DNA of 64,000 nucleotides, from assembly GCA_023386315.1 (NCBI GenBank), contig JAEWJZ010000010.1, positions 248,001-312,000 on the forward strand, in the 5' to 3' direction. A model generated the notes under the pieces. The model did no database searches and was not told where the DNA came from. It worked only from the letters and a program-made list of their open reading frames with translations. The position numbers and the translations under genes were made by a program. Of the stretch, positions 61,912 to 64,000 are shown piece after piece. The DNA is from Bacillota bacterium (lineage in GTDB: Bacteria; Bacillota; Clostridia; Lachnospirales; Lachnospiraceae). Within the stretch, counting starts at the first letter, position 1, and each line of letters begins with the position of its first letter.

Positions 61912-62940
61912 ATGAAATCAGTTTATTTCAAAGACAGCCGCACTGCTCTTGATGCTGTTAACCATAGCAATGCTGCTTTTGTATTATTTTGTGCACCTTC
62001 CGCCGTGCATGAATTATCTCAACAGATCAAGCAATCCACTGTCTTATGTTCAGCAGCAGGTGAATATTGTTCCCAGGGTTATCAAAACGGGATTATATCA
62101 GGATTCGAATATGATCCCCAGATGGCCGAAATTGTACCGATTGATCCCGTTCCTGCCCTGAGCATAAAAGACATGAAACAAGCCTATCAGAAAGTAAAGA
62201 ATAACCCAAATGCATTTTTACTGTTATTATGTGAGGGCCTGTCTAAAATTGAGGAGAAGATAATGACATCACTCTATTTTATGGACAGGGATTTTAAGGT
62301 GATCGGAGGTTCCGCCGGAGACGATTTATCTTTTACAGAAACTCCTGTTTATATAGGAAGAGAAAAGGTACATAGTGTGGGGCTGTTCTTTGACTGTAAA
62401 AGAAGAACGTATTTAGCCAGGGAGAACATTTACAGGCCATCCGGTAAAGAAATGCTGGTAACTGATGCTGACCCTATGAACAGAATTGTCAGATCCTTTA
62501 ACGGCAGCCCTGCAAGTGCGGAATATGCGAAAAATCTTGGAGTTTCTGAAAGGGATTTAAATAATCATTTCATGAATCATCCGTTAGGTATTGAATACGA
62601 TTCAGAAATCTATATTGCATCGCCCCAAAAGATAAACGGCAATCAGTCACTGTCTTTTTATTGCCAGATCATGCCCAATTCCTTTGTGAAAATCTTAGAA
62701 CCGTTATCGCCGGAAGAAGTCATAAAAGAAACGCTGAAGGGAATTCCCTTTAAACCCCAGTTTGTACTGGCAATTAACTGCATACTGAGATGTCTCAAAT
62801 TCCAGCAGGAAGGTCTTTGGCCCGTAATTGATCAGAATCTGACCGGTGCATGCCAGAATACGACCGGATTCATCAGTTATGGCGAACAATTTTATCAGCG
62901 ACACGTGAATCAGACCATGATATTGCTGGCAATAGAATAG
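61912..62940 (+). CDS. FIST domain sensory protein
   Basis: The 342-residue protein carries a FIST N domain (about 20-200, with FKVIGGSAGDDLSF) and a FIST C domain (about 210-335, with LGIEYDSEIYIAS and the ILRCLKFQQEG and NTTGFISYGEQF segments). FIST domains bind small ligands, possibly amino acids, and feed into signalling. No membrane segment, so it is cytoplasmic. RBS AAAGGAGAG. It ends nine bases before a soluble methyl-accepting protein, its likely signalling partner. Confidence 0.88.
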   Translation: MKSVYFKDSRTALDAVNHSNAAFVLFCAPSAVHELSQQIKQSTVLCSAAGEYCSQGYQNGIISGFEYDPQMAEIVPIDPVPALSIKDMKQAYQKVKNNPNAFLLLLCEGLSKIEEKIMTSLYFMDRDFKVIGGSAGDDLSFTETPVYIGREKVHSVGLFFDCKRRTYLARENIYRPSGKEMLVTDADPMNRIVRSFNGSPASAEYAKNLGVSERDLNNHFMNHPLGIEYDSEIYIASPQKINGNQSLSFYCQIMPNSFVKILEPLSPEEVIKETLKGIPFKPQFVLAINCILRCLKFQQEGLWPVIDQNLTGACQNTTGFISYGEQFYQRHVNQTMILLAIE

Positions 62941-62949
62941 GAGGCCGCT

Positions 62950-63897
62950 ATGTTTAAATATGGGTATGAGAAGAAATTAATTAACGAAACTCAGAACAGA
63001 TCGGAAGATATACAGGAATTAATTGGCGATTTAGCAATCGATGCCGACCGCAACATGAATGGTCTCTTAAAAGAAGAGGGAAACTTAACTCACGGATTAA
63101 ATGAACTTCTGGCAGGGACTGAATTTACACTGAATGAAATACACAAGGTTGAGATGCAGCTGAAACGTCTTGATGACAGCATTAATATAACCAATGATTC
63201 GGTAGAAGCCGTATCCGGCAGCTTAAAGTTATCTGCAGAAGCGATTGAGGATACGCGGAATGCTTACATTCGTATGTCAGGCAAGATGGATGAGGTTTTA
63301 AATGTATTTAAAGATTTCTACAGCCTGTTCGAACTGCTGAAGCTTCAATATAATGAGATCACCGGATTTACCAATATGATAACCAGTGTTGCCCAGCAGA
63401 CCAGGCTTTTGTCGTTTAACGCATCCATAGAAGCTGCCAGAGCCGGCTCCGCAGGTGTGGGATTTGCCGTTGTGTCAAATGAAATTAAAAAACTCTCTGA
63501 TGAATCCCAGAAAAATGCTGACGATATCATAGAATCATTAAAAAACATGACGGAAACCTTCGAAAAACTGATTGAGAAATCCAGTGACGGAGGAAAGGTT
63601 GTGGAAGAAGCAAAATCTATGGTTGAAGAATCTGAAAAGCTGATCGACGGAATCGTAGATGCTGAGAATCATGTAGGGGTTAAAGTTACCCATGTAAAAG
63701 AGTCTCAAAGCACAAATTTAGAGGCAGTGAAAAATATTACAGAAAACATGGCAAATGTCGCTCATAAATCGGCTGAGGAACGACTGAAGTTAAATGAACT
63801 GGTGACAGACGTCAACCGAAAGACAAAATTTTATTCCTATATTTTAAATCATTTAGATCAGATAAAAAACATAATCAAAGGCTGTGCGGTAAGATAA
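62950..63897 (+). CDS. Cytoplasmic methyl-accepting chemotaxis protein
   Basis: A soluble transducer of 315 residues without membrane segment or periplasmic domain. The helical hairpin tip is recognisable in ITSVAQQTRLLSFNASIEAARAG (key QQTRLLSFNASIEAARAG), followed by GVGFAVVSNEIKKLSDES. Its N-terminal 100 residues are coiled coil only, so sensing may be supplied by the FIST protein upstream. The residues around the tip differ from the most common (N at LLSFN kept, but RLL for NLL). RBS AGGAGG. CheA/CheW partners lie elsewhere. Confidence 0.92.
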   Translation: MFKYGYEKKLINETQNRSEDIQELIGDLAIDADRNMNGLLKEEGNLTHGLNELLAGTEFTLNEIHKVEMQLKRLDDSINITNDSVEAVSGSLKLSAEAIEDTRNAYIRMSGKMDEVLNVFKDFYSLFELLKLQYNEITGFTNMITSVAQQTRLLSFNASIEAARAGSAGVGFAVVSNEIKKLSDESQKNADDIIESLKNMTETFEKLIEKSSDGGKVVEEAKSMVEESEKLIDGIVDAENHVGVKVTHVKESQSTNLEAVKNITENMANVAHKSAEERLKLNELVTDVNRKTKFYSYILNHLDQIKNIIKGCAVR

Positions 63898-63913
63898 CAG
63901 GTTACAGCCTTTT
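63877..63913 (+). terminator. Terminator overlapping the end of the chemotaxis gene
   Basis: AAAGGCTGT (63877-63885) pairs with ACAGCCTTT (63904-63912), followed by T's. The remaining bases to 64000 show no supportable gene. Confidence 0.65.
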
Positions 63914-64000
63914 CTACTTCGGCCAGACAGTTGTATATTTCTTCCAGAAATTATTCTCCCGTCTGGTCCGAATCCTGACAGGCAATGAAGGTTATTCACC

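Noticed and set aside
63898-64000. Possible short minus-strand gene end (…NFWKKYTTVWPK then TAG)
   Set aside because: The frame has a stop near the window edge and no start or RBS; too short to support.

Overview
The window looks like chromosomal DNA of a spore-forming anaerobic Firmicute, most likely a Lachnospiraceae relative (Clostridium cluster XIVa or Lacrimispora-like). This is an inference from the gene set and order: a mraZ-to-ftsZ division cluster with two tandem class B PBPs, a SpoVD/SpoVE-like gene order, a Spo0E-like peptide, a PdaA-like cortex deacetylase, a class III ribonucleotide reductase, ferredoxin-linked 2-oxoacid oxidoreductase and strong AGGAGG ribosome binding sites. 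No rRNA, tRNA, CRISPR array, IS element or prophage was recognised. Most of the window is ordinary core genome with genes mainly on the minus strand.

Layout. 1-13.4 kb: division and cell wall (dcw) cluster read right to left: mraZ, rsmH, ftsL-like, two PBPs, mraY, murD, ftsW/spoVE, murA, ftsQ/divIB, ftsZ, then a partial unknown gene. A sigma-A type promoter and five MraZ boxes precede mraZ. 13.5-16.9 kb: palindromic repeats, a 50-residue Spo0E-like gene, lgt, then ychF and a formate/nitrite-family transporter on the plus strand. 17-26.5 kb: a two-subunit 2-oxoacid:ferredoxin oxidoreductase, gltD-gltB (ammonia assimilation) and HPr. 26.6-35.5 kb: queH, rpoD, a lipid kinase, mutY, birA, a small membrane protein, argF with ARG boxes, a patatin-like lipase and an NfeD/SPFH pair. 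35.6-44.5 kb: an rRNA methylase, nadE, a MATE pump, an Rrf2 regulator, a class III RNR with fused redoxin domain, and hflX. 44.5-50 kb: TPR lipoprotein, dut, scpB-scpA, a phosphoesterase, an XRE regulator and a DD-carboxypeptidase. 50-57.5 kb: Nudix, membrane proteins, PAP2, glycosyltransferase, CPBP protease, a motif-variant carbamate kinase, PhzF with a divergent HxlR regulator, and PdaA. 57.5-64 kb: SulP transporter, Crp/Fnr regulator, an apparently solitary FokI-like nuclease, and a FIST sensor plus a soluble chemotaxis transducer.

The strongest items for follow-up are the FokI-like nuclease that has no methyltransferase beside it but is coupled to a Crp/Fnr gene (59.2-61.7 kb); the carbamate kinase whose glycine-rich motifs are all altered (54.1 kb); the NrdD-redoxin fusion with a hairpin promoter that resembles NrdR boxes (40.7-43.2 kb); the unannotated Spo0E-like peptide (13.76-13.91 kb); and several operators that can be read directly (MraZ, ARG, unknown TGGTAATTACCA palindromes). 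Many starts were moved inward because the first in-frame start overlaps the Shine-Dalgarno sequence of the real one.
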